A stretch of DNA of 64,000 nucleotides from Acidobacteriota bacterium (lineage in GTDB: Bacteria > Acidobacteriota > Terriglobia > Terriglobales > Acidobacteriaceae), in the NCBI GenBank assembly GCA_021816455.1, contig JAKAXU010000008.1:24686-88685 (forward strand), read 5' to 3'. The notes under the pieces are model-generated. The model worked only from the letters and a program-made list of their open reading frames with translations, had not been told where the DNA came from and did not search any database. The translations under genes were made by a program, and so were the position numbers. Every line of letters starts with the position of its first letter. Positions within the stretch are counted from its first letter, which is position 1. This document shows positions 15,766 to 24,919 of this stretch, in pieces.

Positions 15766-17559
15766 TCACTCTCCATTGACTCCACCGAGAAACAATCCTG
15801 CCGTTCTCCGGCGCCGCTGTTTCCGATTCTCAGTCTCTTTGAAACGCAGATTGACGCCGATTTCCGGGTCGAGACGACTGTGCATTTTGGAATAGAGGGA
15901 AAGTTTCAGTCCCTCAATCTCGAATCGCGGAGCGCGGCGGACATGTAGATGGGAGTAACGGGTACCCTCCCGGTTGTTCACCATCAGAATCTCCATCTGG
16001 CCCACGGGGAGGTTCTTAATGTGGTCCTCGCGAGCGCGAGTCTCCTTGATATCGCTTTCGCTTCCCGTGCCCGTCTCGGTGTATTTCGTCGAGAAGATTC
16101 CGGTGCGGCGCACCGACAGGCTGCGCCGCTTGGTCGCAATTCTGGCCGATGCCTTCAGAAACCATTGCGCCGTGTTCTCCTCCGACACGTTCATGATCAT
16201 CTTCGTTCCGGGCGCCGAGGAGACCTCGTCCGCGAACGCCTGGCTCACGCGTTGCAGCTGAGGCATGCTTTGGAAGGAGAAAAGGAACGAGACCCTGGCG
16301 CCGCGCGCGGTCTGGAGCACCTGCGTAAACGCGGGATAGGCAAACGGCGCGAACTCGTCCAGGATGACCGAGAGCATCGGTTCATCCGCGTCCCGGTCGC
16401 TCGCCGGCTGCGCGTAGCGCTTGCCGACCATCAGCTGAATGTTCTGTAGGAGGATCTTTCCCAGGGCTTCGACAGCGCGCTGATTGCGGTTCGCGTTGAG
16501 CGAAACGAACAGGATCAGGCCGTTTTCAAGCACATCGTCGAGCGTGAGAAGGTCCTGGTACGAGCCGGTTACGACCGACAACTCATCCTCAAGGAAGCTC
16601 AGAAGTTCGTTCAGAAGCCCCTGTATCTTCTCGACACGCTCGCGGTCCGCCAATGACCGTTGCAGCATCTTCACCGACATCTCGAAGTTCAGACGCTTCT
16701 GCATGGAAATGCCTGGCACCGAGGCGAGACGGGCCTTAGCAACACCGATCTGCTCCGTCAGCACCTCCTCATCGAGAGCCATCACCAGCACGTCGTAGAC
16801 GTTGAATAGCTTGCCGGTGTACTGCAGGATGCGCACAAGGTCCGAGAGATACGCCTCCTGATGACCCTTGAAGAAGTCTTCACGCAGGCCGAATGACCGA
16901 AAGATGAAATTCACATGCTCCTGATAGGCGTCGTCGAGGGCATAGAAGGGGTTGTACCGGGCCGACTCAGTAGGGTGGGTGGGATCGATTACCCGTAAAT
17001 CCTGCAAGCGACCAGCGGCTTCGATGTGCGGCAACAGGCGGTCCAGGAACTCCCGTTCTCCCTTGCCGTCGAAGATAATCATCGGCATCGGGCGCACGCC
17101 AAAGCGCCGCGTCACGTCCTGCGCGATGATGTTTTCGAGGAATGTGGACTTGCCCGCGCCGGTTCCGCCGACGATGACGCCGTGCTTCATGCGTACCAGA
17201 TCCGGCCAGAGCCAGGGCTCTCCGTGGACGTTGTATCCGAGGAGCGTAGAACCGTTCCGGTTGGCGTTCCTAACAGTCGCCGCATCCTTCGACGCCGGAA
17301 CGAGGATTGCCGGGTGCGGCCAATTCTCCTCTCTCTTCTTCCTCCGGCCGAGCAGTTGTGCGGCGATGAGACCTCCACTGAACACGAGAATCGAGCAGTA
17401 GAGGAAGATTTCAAGGCACTGTGAGTTACGCAAATGAAGACGCGAAACGGCAACGTACCAGGCAAACGCAAGCACTGCGCAAGCAAACAACACCAGAACG
17501 CCGGCGACATCCTCCGGTCCACGCTGTCTCCATCCGGGCTGGTCATAGTACGGACTCAC
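15766..17559 (-). CDS. virD4: Type IV coupling ATPase (VirD4/TraG-like)
   Basis: The 597-residue protein starts at GTG 17559, which overlaps the preceding stop (GTGA) and has GGAG seven bases upstream. Two transmembrane helices lie within about residues 15-75, followed by the RecA-like core with Walker A GGTGAGKST at 131-139 and Walker B ILDEFA at 399-404. The QSMPQLQRVSQAFADE stretch fits the conserved sensor region of the family. The protein forms a hexamer at the inner membrane and feeds the relaxase-DNA complex into the channel, so its presence shows that the ICE can be conjugative. Confidence 0.9.
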   Translation of the reverse strand: MSPYYDQPGWRQRGPEDVAGVLVLFACAVLAFAWYVAVSRLHLRNSQCLEIFLYCSILVFSGGLIAAQLLGRRKKREENWPHPAILVPASKDAATVRNANRNGSTLLGYNVHGEPWLWPDLVRMKHGVIVGGTGAGKSTFLENIIAQDVTRRFGVRPMPMIIFDGKGEREFLDRLLPHIEAAGRLQDLRVIDPTHPTESARYNPFYALDDAYQEHVNFIFRSFGLREDFFKGHQEAYLSDLVRILQYTGKLFNVYDVLVMALDEEVLTEQIGVAKARLASVPGISMQKRLNFEMSVKMLQRSLADRERVEKIQGLLNELLSFLEDELSVVTGSYQDLLTLDDVLENGLILFVSLNANRNQRAVEALGKILLQNIQLMVGKRYAQPASDRDADEPMLSVILDEFAPFAYPAFTQVLQTARGARVSFLFSFQSMPQLQRVSQAFADEVSSAPGTKMIMNVSEENTAQWFLKASARIATKRRSLSVRRTGIFSTKYTETGTGSESDIKETRAREDHIKNLPVGQMEILMVNNREGTRYSHLHVRRAPRFEIEGLKLSLYSKMHSRLDPEIGVNLRFKETENRKQRRRRTAGLFLGGVNGE

Positions 17560-17792
17560 GGGCGCACTCCGATCGAAAAGTAAAGAAAGACTGCGGTCAG
17601 GGCGCAAAGCAGGACGAATACGAGAACGAGCAGCGGGCTGGGCTTCCAGCGGCCCTTTTCGTTGACAGGTTTGAGCTCGTCCGCCAAGGACTGAGCAAGG
17701 GCATTCTGAAGATTTGTTTCGGAGTCGTCGCGATAGATTTGCCTGAGCGCCTGGCGCACTTCTTCAGCCGAGACATAACTCTGCGCACACAT
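17556..17792 (-). CDS. Small single-pass membrane protein before the coupling ATPase
   Basis: 78 residues: a polar helical N-terminus (SAEEVRQALRQIYRDDSETNLQNAL), then one membrane helix (LLVLVFVLLCALTAVFLYFSI, about residues 54-74). Its stop overlaps the coupling ATPase start, and its own start comes two bases after the VirB9-like stop, so coupling is tight on both sides. It may be a small partner of the coupling protein. Confidence 0.6.
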   Translation of the reverse strand: MCAQSYVSAEEVRQALRQIYRDDSETNLQNALAQSLADELKPVNEKGRWKPSPLLVLVFVLLCALTAVFLYFSIGVRP

Positions 17793-17794
17793 GA

Positions 17795-18640
17795 CTACAG
17801 GACCGCCTCAACCTTCAGTGGTCCGCTCTGGTCGGCGCCGAAGCTCAGCTGATAAATCTGCGGCGCATTGCCCGCCGAGCCTTCAATGCTGATGACGCCT
17901 GTGGTCTTCTCCCCAGGTGAAAGGTCGCGATGGGCTGACTCCGCTTGCATGACAGCGAGGTTGGAACCGGGTTTTGCTTTGAAAGCGGCAAAGGTCTGCG
18001 GCGCCAATTGGTGATCCTTCAGACTCACGAGAGAGACAGACTGCACGGTCGGGAGCGGAAGACACGCATCCGGCGTCGTCACCCGGAACGGAGCGTCGGT
18101 TTGGTTGGCGACCGAATAACGAATGTATATCCGGTCCTTCGCGCGAAAGACCTGCTCTAGACTAACCTCCACGCGGTTCGGGGCAGGCTTGACCGAATCG
18201 TGAGCGATGTCTTCGGAGCCCATCATCGCCTGCGTAAGGACCAATGACGCGATCTTGCGAATCTCGGCATCCGATGGCTCGGCAGAGGCGAGTGCGCTGG
18301 TGCGGGGCTTGGGCGCAGGCTCCGCGCGTACCAGGACGTCCATCGCGGCAAGCTCGCCAGCCGGATCGAGCTCGTAATTCAACTCCCGCGTTGCAGTCCA
18401 GACAAAGAGGTTCGTCGATGCCCCCGGCTGGAGAGGCTTCACGAAGACCTTGTCGTTATGACGCTCCACCTGAAAGCTGTCCGGATCGCCGATAGCAAGT
18501 GTCGTCACCGTCTCGCCAAATTCGAGAACTGTGAGATGGTTGAGCGATGTTTCGACGTGGCGAATCTGGCTCTGTGTGGTCGTCTGCGCCCCGGCTGCAG
18601 TGGCCGCGAGAACAACCGAGATGATGATGAACGTCTTCAT
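17795..18640 (-). CDS. Second VirB9/TrbG-like outer-channel protein
   Basis: The 281-residue protein has a signal peptide (MKTFIIISVVLAATAAGAQ), then VEVTSLNHL-type strands, DPDSFQVERHNDKVFVKPL and ASTNLFVWTATRELNYEL, which are the usual VirB9 N-terminal pattern. The C-terminal part has VFRAKDRIYIRYSVANQT, like the other ICE VirB9 (VISYSILNSS). VirB9 proteins form the outer ring of the channel with VirB10. It stands 15 kb away from the other copy, next to the coupling ATPase, and may form an alternative ring. Confidence 0.75.
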   Translation of the reverse strand: MKTFIIISVVLAATAAGAQTTTQSQIRHVETSLNHLTVLEFGETVTTLAIGDPDSFQVERHNDKVFVKPLQPGASTNLFVWTATRELNYELDPAGELAAMDVLVRAEPAPKPRTSALASAEPSDAEIRKIASLVLTQAMMGSEDIAHDSVKPAPNRVEVSLEQVFRAKDRIYIRYSVANQTDAPFRVTTPDACLPLPTVQSVSLVSLKDHQLAPQTFAAFKAKPGSNLAVMQAESAHRDLSPGEKTTGVISIEGSAGNAPQIYQLSFGADQSGPLKVEAVL

Positions 18641-18667
18641 AGCGGCCTCCTTGGGCGCAACGATCGT

Positions 18668-18713
18668 TTAAAAAACGGAAAGGAGAAGCCGAGCCAGAGG
18701 CTCAGTCTTCTCC
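18668..18713 (-). terminator. Rho-independent terminator of main transfer operon
   Basis: On the minus strand GGAGAAG pairs with CTTCTCC and an inner TGAGCC with GGCTC, followed by TTTCCGTTTTTT. It lies eight bases after the stop of the polymerase-like gene, and the VirB9-like gene starts 30 bases further on. Confidence 0.8.
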
Positions 18714-18721
18714 TTCGCCGG

Positions 18722-21301
18722 CTAGGAGTGCCCCAGGGGAACGGGAGCACTTGTGTTTTCGAAGAGCAGATCGCGCTTCCCCTTGTACTGAAAGAGGAAG
18801 ACTCTCTTTTCGCATTCCGGGCCTTCGGGATTGGCGATTCGTTCGACGAGGAATGCTCGCCGCTCATCGTCAAACCACGCATAGCCATTGACGGTCTTCG
18901 GCATTCGAACCCGAACCCGTTGGCCGCCTGTCACCTCCGCAAAGGCATCGACCACCTCCTGCGGAAATGACTGGAAGAGGACCGCGCCGGAACCTGTGCC
19001 GCCAGTAACGACAGCATTCATCGCCTGCGCCCATGCCCGCCGGTTCTCCTGCTTGCCTTGCGCCCAGTAGTGAATGAACAGATGCAGAGAGCTGAATTGA
19101 TCCCTTGCGTCCTGCTCGTGTTCCCAGAGAGCTGCCTGCGCCCTGTTCCGCGCAAGCACCGCAGACCTTCTCTGTTCCTTGTCTTCGCTCTGGCGCACGG
19201 TTTCCCATTGCGCCTGAGCGTCTTTCAATTGCTGCTTGACTTCTTCCTCGCGCTGAACAATCCGGCTTGCGATGTCGCCGTAGATCGAATTGACCAACTG
19301 GCATTCCTCGAACATCTCCCGGGTTACGTGTTCGCCCGAGAAGAGCCCGCGGAAGTCTTCGATCCCCATCTTCTCTTCGAAACCGTTGCCGGTTTCGTCG
19401 GGAAGAAAGCCGAGTTCCTTGCGCAGGAGGTTATAGAGCCTTCCAACCTTGTCCGTATCCGCGATCTCAAGATGGGCCGGCAGGTCCGACACTCTGCGCT
19501 CCCGCTTGTGGCGGAGCCAGGGCGCCGGAGCTACCTCCTTCCTGATCTCACTTACAACGGACTCATCGATCTCGACCCTGTGTTTGAGGGAATCGAGTGC
19601 GTTCTGCAGTTGCTCGACGAGCTTGTAGGCCAAGTCAGGCCGTCCCGCCGCAATGCACGAAGTCTTCAGGTCAGTGATCGAACCGATCCGATTTCCTCGC
19701 GCCTTCATGGCAACCGGGCAGGCATTCCACCAGGGAGACTTGGCTTTCTGATGCTTCGTCTTTTCCTGCCAGAACTTTTGCCCATACGCGATCCTTCCCG
19801 CAACGAACTTCGGGAACTGATCGGACGGCATCACGCATATGGTGTCGAAGTCGAAGTCGCCGCCGTTCTTGCTTGCGGTCTTCGAATGGAGGATGTAAGT
19901 TCCCTCCATCCGGAGTTGCCGTTCAAGAATGGTTGCGACCAGCGTTTCATCGAGGTTGGCCGTGCCCAGCGCCTGTTTGAGCGCCGGAACAAGCTCTTCG
20001 TTGGTGAGGTGACGGATGGGAAGAAGATCCTCCTGCATCCGTATCGGGTACCGGATGCAAAGGCCTTTCTCAGCAGCCAACGATGTGATTGTGCTGTCTT
20101 CGGGTATCCAGTCGGACGCCGAGAGAACCTTTCCCCGGTGTTCGATCAAGACACCGTCATCCGCTAGAGCGAACGCTGGCAGCTTCAGATCCGCACTCGT
20201 GCAGGCACGAAACGCCCAGCGGGCTAGCTTGCGGTTCAATTGGTTGAAGACGTAGGGAATTTTGATTGCGTTTCCGCTACGGTCCGCCAAGAGAACCGCC
20301 TCCGCCGGGTCGCATCCCTCCGAAGCCTGATCGTCCTCTCGCTCCAGTGAGTCGGGATCGAAGTTGACGCCATCGTCGATCGTTGTAACCTCGGACTTGC
20401 CGATTACTTCGAACAGCGCCTGGTAGTCGCCTTCGTCCCATGCCTTCCGCATTGTCTTGATTCGTTGGAGCGCCCACAGCTTCAATTCAAACTGCAGCGC
20501 CTCTTCCGAAGCATGTTCGATCAAGGTGTAGCTTGACCCAAACTCCGATTGACGGGAGATTTGTTTGATCCCGAGAATCGCCGGACCCGTGTACATGCGG
20601 CCCGATGTGCCCAGGTGGGGAAGAAATCGAACTCCTCCCTTCAAGGCCGGTTTGCAGGCGCTCTCTGGGAGGATGACGTCGACCGCGAGCCTGTCGGCAA
20701 CACGATCCGTCATCGCCTTCAATGCGCCTTTTGCCTGCTTCGGTTCGCTCGCGTCGAATGCCAGCCGGAACTGGCAAAAACGATTCGTGCCGATCTTGAG
20801 CTTCCGGTAGAGGGATTCGCGCGCCCAGCCGCGGCAATCGTTGGTGCCAAGGACATGGTCCTTGACCACAGCGATGCGGAGGTCGGGTTCCTCGACCATC
20901 AGCTTGCAGTCGGAGACGAGGATCGCAAAGTACACGATCGCCGCCTCGGGCCAATGCTGAAAGCGCTCAGCAATCGGACCGGCGTGCGCCTGGTCGACGA
21001 AGTAGAACTTGCCATCCTTCGCCGAGCCGCTTGCGCCCACCAGCTTGTATTCGACCCCGCCGTAATGAAGGCTTGCCATGCGGTTTTCGACCACAGACTG
21101 CTCATACGGCGTCAACTCATACGGCACACTGACACGAGCCACTCGGATTCCGGGGTAAAGCTGCCCAAGGAGTTTCCCTTGAAGCGTGTCCTTCCGACCG
21201 AGTCTGGTTGGCTTGCGGGTCACTTCACCGGACGCATCGATCCTCAATTCGAGAATGAGTTGCTGATCGAGTGCCGCGTTTTGTGTCCTGTTCGCTGTCA
21301 T
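18722..21301 (-). CDS. Putative two-barrel (QDE-1/YonO-like) RNA polymerase in the transfer operon
   Basis: The 859-residue protein starts at ATG 21301, with GAGGAG close upstream; a TTG 27 bases earlier is less likely. Near residues 414-429 it reads LCIRYPIRMQEDLLPI, with R417, P419 and D425 spaced as R-x-P-x5-D, as in the RNP...PGD motif of eukaryotic RNA-dependent RNA polymerases. At 480-486 is GGDFDFD (D482, D484, D486), matching their GGDLDGD and the NADFDGD of RpoC except that the last Gly is Phe. It is followed by TICVMP, like the hydrophobic strand after DFDGD. The N-terminal 400 residues and a coiled C-terminus (about 650-720) are unassigned. Other readings are a non-polymerase barrel protein or chance similarity. 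It ends the VirB operon. Confidence 0.55.
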   Translation of the reverse strand: MTANRTQNAALDQQLILELRIDASGEVTRKPTRLGRKDTLQGKLLGQLYPGIRVARVSVPYELTPYEQSVVENRMASLHYGGVEYKLVGASGSAKDGKFYFVDQAHAGPIAERFQHWPEAAIVYFAILVSDCKLMVEEPDLRIAVVKDHVLGTNDCRGWARESLYRKLKIGTNRFCQFRLAFDASEPKQAKGALKAMTDRVADRLAVDVILPESACKPALKGGVRFLPHLGTSGRMYTGPAILGIKQISRQSEFGSSYTLIEHASEEALQFELKLWALQRIKTMRKAWDEGDYQALFEVIGKSEVTTIDDGVNFDPDSLEREDDQASEGCDPAEAVLLADRSGNAIKIPYVFNQLNRKLARWAFRACTSADLKLPAFALADDGVLIEHRGKVLSASDWIPEDSTITSLAAEKGLCIRYPIRMQEDLLPIRHLTNEELVPALKQALGTANLDETLVATILERQLRMEGTYILHSKTASKNGGDFDFDTICVMPSDQFPKFVAGRIAYGQKFWQEKTKHQKAKSPWWNACPVAMKARGNRIGSITDLKTSCIAAGRPDLAYKLVEQLQNALDSLKHRVEIDESVVSEIRKEVAPAPWLRHKRERRVSDLPAHLEIADTDKVGRLYNLLRKELGFLPDETGNGFEEKMGIEDFRGLFSGEHVTREMFEECQLVNSIYGDIASRIVQREEEVKQQLKDAQAQWETVRQSEDKEQRRSAVLARNRAQAALWEHEQDARDQFSSLHLFIHYWAQGKQENRRAWAQAMNAVVTGGTGSGAVLFQSFPQEVVDAFAEVTGGQRVRVRMPKTVNGYAWFDDERRAFLVERIANPEGPECEKRVFLFQYKGKRDLLFENTSAPVPLGHS

Positions 21302-21555
21302 GTTCTCCTCACTTGTCTGGCGCTTCAAGACGAAGTGATAAGAGGTGGCTGATTGCCGGTCCTCATTCTCCTCGCCTGGCCGCCCGGGTTAGGGGTGGGT
21401 GTCAAGCCGAACCAGGCTTCGAGAGTGCAAACCGGGTCAGCGGAATTCCTCATCGCGTGTGCGATAAGGTGTCAAAGGAGGCGACATGAGCCGTATTTCA
21501 GGTTTGTCTCCTCTTTGAATCCGTGCTGACCGCTGTTACTTATTTGGGTGTGGCC

Positions 21556-21855
21556 CTACTTGCGCAGGGGCCGCTTGACCAATGTTGGAGATCCTCCCTG
21601 TATCTCCGCTTCCGCCTTATAGGCGAGGACGGTGTAGATCACGCCGTTCTTCGACTGAAATGCTTTGATCAGAGCCTCGCCTTCGCTCGCCACCTCGGCA
21701 CCAAGCTCAGGCTTGTCGATGGATGAGCCATCTTTTGCAAGAAAGTAGCGGGCGACCTCCTCGCTCTGCTGGCGCGGTCTGCGGCGACGCCGCGGTTCCG
21801 CCTGTCCTGCCGGCGCTTGCATCTCCGCCACTTTCGCAAGTACGGTTTCCATCAT
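21556..21855 (-). CDS. Small basic ICE protein (99 aa)
   Basis: A 99-residue protein whose ATG 21855 overlaps the stop of the VirB8-like gene (ATGA). It has a polybasic stretch RRRRRPRQQ at about residues 23-31 and a C-terminal alpha/beta part ending SPTLVKRPLRK. It precedes the polymerase-like gene; 254 bases between them contain no gene, only a possible RNA hairpin. The basic patch suggests nucleic-acid binding. Confidence 0.6.
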   Translation of the reverse strand: MMETVLAKVAEMQAPAGQAEPRRRRRPRQQSEEVARYFLAKDGSSIDKPELGAEVASEGEALIKAFQSKNGVIYTVLAYKAEAEIQGGSPTLVKRPLRK

Positions 21856-22595
21856 TGGCCTCCCTGCTTTGTTGTGTCGTCCCCGCCCGGAATCAGGTCG
21901 GGCGTGTTAAGAATCTGGTTCATCTGCTCGCCATCGATTGGGTGCTCACTGTACTCGGCAATCCACAACCCGTCCGGATTTACGTCGGAGCGACGGTCCG
22001 GAATGAGCCGAATGCGGTATTCGTTGACGAAATGGTCTGTTGTCTCGGTTCCATTCGACACGCGGTGAACGTCCTTTACGCCGTAGACGAGATAGGTGAG
22101 CGGCTCTCCAGGTACTGTGTCAATCTCGCGAAGATGGAAGACGGACTGGATCTGGCCGTCATCGATCTTGCCGCGAGTGTCGTTGTCGCTCATCGCCTTC
22201 AGCGTGAAGGCGCGCAAATTGCGCGTCATCATATTGAGACTGGCGGCCCAGTGATCGTCCACATCGGATGGCGAGTAATTGAGGTAACTCGTTAGAAAGC
22301 GCTTCACGAAGGCCTCATCCAGGAATTGATCGGTCCCGCCGGTAGCGAGATCGGATACTGCGCCCTTCGCGGGCTTCCCCAGCACGGAAGCATCGCCGTT
22401 GGGACCGATGCGAATGACGGTCGGCGGCTGCATGCGCACGAAGATTGCAAATCCGATCGCCACGAGCGCAATCGGGATGGTCAGGAAGGCGAGCAGCCAG
22501 GCACGGTTCGCATTCGCGCGGAGGGCCCCATCCATTTCGTAATACTTCGGCCTTGCCAGAGCCGCTTCGTCGGCTGTAGCTGTGCTGGTTTTCAT
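21852..22595 (-). CDS. virB8: VirB8-like inner-membrane channel protein
   Basis: 247 residues with a cytoplasmic head, one transmembrane helix (AWLLAFLTIPIALVAIGFAIF, about residues 32-52) and a periplasmic NTF2-like domain containing VKRFLTSYLNYSPSDVDDHW and TYLVYGVKDVHRV. This is the VirB8/TrbF architecture. VirB8 bridges the inner-membrane complex and VirB10. GGAGG precedes ATG 22595. It lies after VirB6 and before the small basic gene. Confidence 0.82.
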   Translation of the reverse strand: MKTSTATADEAALARPKYYEMDGALRANANRAWLLAFLTIPIALVAIGFAIFVRMQPPTVIRIGPNGDASVLGKPAKGAVSDLATGGTDQFLDEAFVKRFLTSYLNYSPSDVDDHWAASLNMMTRNLRAFTLKAMSDNDTRGKIDDGQIQSVFHLREIDTVPGEPLTYLVYGVKDVHRVSNGTETTDHFVNEYRIRLIPDRRSDVNPDGLWIAEYSEHPIDGEQMNQILNTPDLIPGGDDTTKQGGQ

Positions 22596-22603
22596 CCGTC
22601 CTC

Positions 22604-23998
22604 CTACTCCTTATGGCTTGTGGCGCCTACGACGCTTCTCGCTGCAATCCGGGCGGCATGGTACGCAGTCCAAGTCCCCAGGTTGTACCGATGCACAGTC
22701 GGCCCCCTTCGGATTGGCGCCGCCGATTTCTTGATGACCCCGGATTTCGGACTTCCTCCACTGGACTGAACCTGTGAGACCGCGGAATCCTGCGTCGGGG
22801 CACTGATTGCTCCACTGTTTTCGTCGTTGGGTTCGTCCACGCCCATCACGTCGCTGATCGAGCTGCGAATCTGCTCGGCGTGACCTTCGAGTGTGGGAAC
22901 GCCGTCACCGAGCGAGAGTCCCTTGGCGGCGGAGGATGCGGCGATGGGCGCCGGCTGCGGCGGCGCGGGCAGGTTTCCTCCCCCGGTGGCTGAGAGCGCT
23001 CGCGCGGTTCCCGCCGTCGCTGTACCGGCAGAGCCCCCGGCTGAGGCTGCGCCTGCGGAACTCCCGCGCGCAGCCGCCACGCCGGCCGCCGCTCCTTCAA
23101 AACCGGCCGCGCCTGCAGTTAATGCCGTGACCGCCGTGCCCACCATCGCAACCGCGGTGCTCCCCACGTCGCCGCTGACGATGCGCTTGGCAATGAATGG
23201 AATGACTGCGATCGCAAGCGAGTAAACAATACTCACAATGCCGATCAGAATTGAGCCTTCGAGGTTGCCCAGGCCGCCAAGGAAGTTGTTCTGACTGAGC
23301 ATCTGACCAATTTGGCCCATTTGAACCGCGCTTAGCAGCGCCCCAAAGCCTCCATAGAGGATGGGCCACGCATTCCAAATGAAGATATTCTCGACATAGG
23401 CCTTGGCGATGCGATTGGCTGCACCCAATGGCATGAGAGCGATTACGATCGGTCCAAAGATGTAGAGAATGCTGCCGTAGAAGATATAGAAAAAACCGAA
23501 GACGACAATAACGATTGGATAGAGGAGATAGGCGACAAGAATCAGCAGGGCGTCTAACATCCCAGGGAGATCCGCTGTGATGAGGCCCCAGAACTTTTGG
23601 TAGCCCACCTGGTTGAATTGCGTCAGCAAGTCGCTCTTCCAGTTTTCGAAGAGACTGCCGAATCCCGAAGCGTTATTGATCCAGTTTCCGGCGTTCACAA
23701 AACCCTGATTGATTGTCGCGAACACAGTCCCGTAGTTCATGACGAGAACTGCCGTGGCCACATACTTGATGAGGCTCGTGCCCAATCCCCTGACATCCCC
23801 GCCGTGCAGAGCCGATTGATAGACCTGCCAAAGAAAGCCTACGAGCAGGACAACATACGCCACGTTCTGCATCCCGGCAGTAATGCCAGTCGAATCAATA
23901 CCAGACATTGCCTGCGTCTCAAACCGCTCGAACAGACTCAGCTGCGTTGATTGAAAGAACGCGAGCATGACCTCGAAATGGAAGTGGGCGTAGAGCAT
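22604..23998 (-). CDS. virB6: VirB6/TrbL-like polytopic membrane protein
   Basis: 464 residues. Six to eight hydrophobic segments fill residues 40-310, followed by a long Ala/Gly/Ser-rich, low-complexity tail with Pro stretches. The order of a soluble first loop, membrane core and disordered tail fits TrbL/VirB6, which lines the inner-membrane channel and contacts the substrate. It follows the second VirB5-like gene by five bases. Confidence 0.82.
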   Translation of the reverse strand: MLYAHFHFEVMLAFFQSTQLSLFERFETQAMSGIDSTGITAGMQNVAYVVLLVGFLWQVYQSALHGGDVRGLGTSLIKYVATAVLVMNYGTVFATINQGFVNAGNWINNASGFGSLFENWKSDLLTQFNQVGYQKFWGLITADLPGMLDALLILVAYLLYPIVIVVFGFFYIFYGSILYIFGPIVIALMPLGAANRIAKAYVENIFIWNAWPILYGGFGALLSAVQMGQIGQMLSQNNFLGGLGNLEGSILIGIVSIVYSLAIAVIPFIAKRIVSGDVGSTAVAMVGTAVTALTAGAAGFEGAAAGVAAARGSSAGAASAGGSAGTATAGTARALSATGGGNLPAPPQPAPIAASSAAKGLSLGDGVPTLEGHAEQIRSSISDVMGVDEPNDENSGAISAPTQDSAVSQVQSSGGSPKSGVIKKSAAPIRRGPTVHRYNLGTWTAYHAARIAARSVVGATSHKE

Positions 23999-24003
23999 GT
24001 CTG

Positions 24004-24909
24004 TTACCTGTTGGTCAGCGCTCCATTAATGAGGCCGTTGTTCGTGGTGTTGTCCGCGGTCGCCAGCTTCGTGATTGCGCTTTGATTCGCGAGATCGATG
24101 CCACGCGTTCTCATCAGTTCCGCAAGTGCCGCCTGCGTGTAGGCATTGGCGCGCACCACCCATACGTCGGCCTCGGCTTCAAGAATCGGAGCGCTGCCGG
24201 GAGCCGCCTCGGAGATCTGCTGGCCCATCTGGTTCGCCTCGTTCAACTCTGCGTCCGAGAGCGCGTCGATCTCAATCGCACGCTTCATAGCGTCTTGAGC
24301 CTCGGCGTCTGTCATATCGGTCATCGTCCTCGTCTGCGGCGACGCTGCATTCTGCGCCATCACAACGCCGTAGACGTTCTGAAACTGGCCCGATAAGACC
24401 GGTACATTCGCGGCGTTGCGCGACAGTAAGAGTGATTCAAGGTTTTGCGACTGCGGCAGCGTGGCGCTTGAGACGTTCACACGGAACATACCGCTGACCT
24501 GATTGAACTGGTTCTCAAACTGCATCACCGACGACTTCGCCTGATTGATCGCGACGAGCGGGTACATCACCTCTTGCTCGTACTTCGCCACACTCTGTTC
24601 ATACTGATTGATCGTCTTGAGCGGCGTGGCGATAAAGGTGTTCATCAGCGACTGCATCTTCGAGAGCGCCGCCAGAATCGCAGCCGTGTCGATGCCGAAT
24701 TGCCCGTTTGCCCGTGTCGGGAGAATGGCAAGTACAGCGAGCACGACCGCCGCCGCTTTCAACAAGGTCGGGCGGTACCAGGGATGCGCTTTCCTCGGGC
24801 TCCCTTCAACCGCATTCACGAACTTCGCCGATTCCGGCATGAGAATGGGTTTGCGCTGCCAGAAGAAGGACCTGCGCTGTTTGTTCGGATTGTTCTTTGG
24901 ATCGGTCAT
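24004..24909 (-). CDS. VirB5/TrbJ-like pilus-associated protein (copy 2)
   Basis: 301 residues: a basic head, one hydrophobic segment (LLKAAAVVLAVLAILPT, about residues 48-64) ending in RANGQFG, then a helical domain with INQYEQSVAKYEQEVMYPLVAINQA. The C-terminus reads GLINGALTNR, close to ITGALTAR of the upstream gene, so the two are paralogues. TrbJ/VirB5 proteins act in mating-pair formation at the pilus tip. Confidence 0.75.
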   Translation of the reverse strand: MTDPKNNPNKQRRSFFWQRKPILMPESAKFVNAVEGSPRKAHPWYRPTLLKAAAVVLAVLAILPTRANGQFGIDTAAILAALSKMQSLMNTFIATPLKTINQYEQSVAKYEQEVMYPLVAINQAKSSVMQFENQFNQVSGMFRVNVSSATLPQSQNLESLLLSRNAANVPVLSGQFQNVYGVVMAQNAASPQTRTMTDMTDAEAQDAMKRAIEIDALSDAELNEANQMGQQISEAAPGSAPILEAEADVWVVRANAYTQAALAELMRTRGIDLANQSAITKLATADNTTNNGLINGALTNR

Positions 24910-24919
24910 CGAAACCTCT

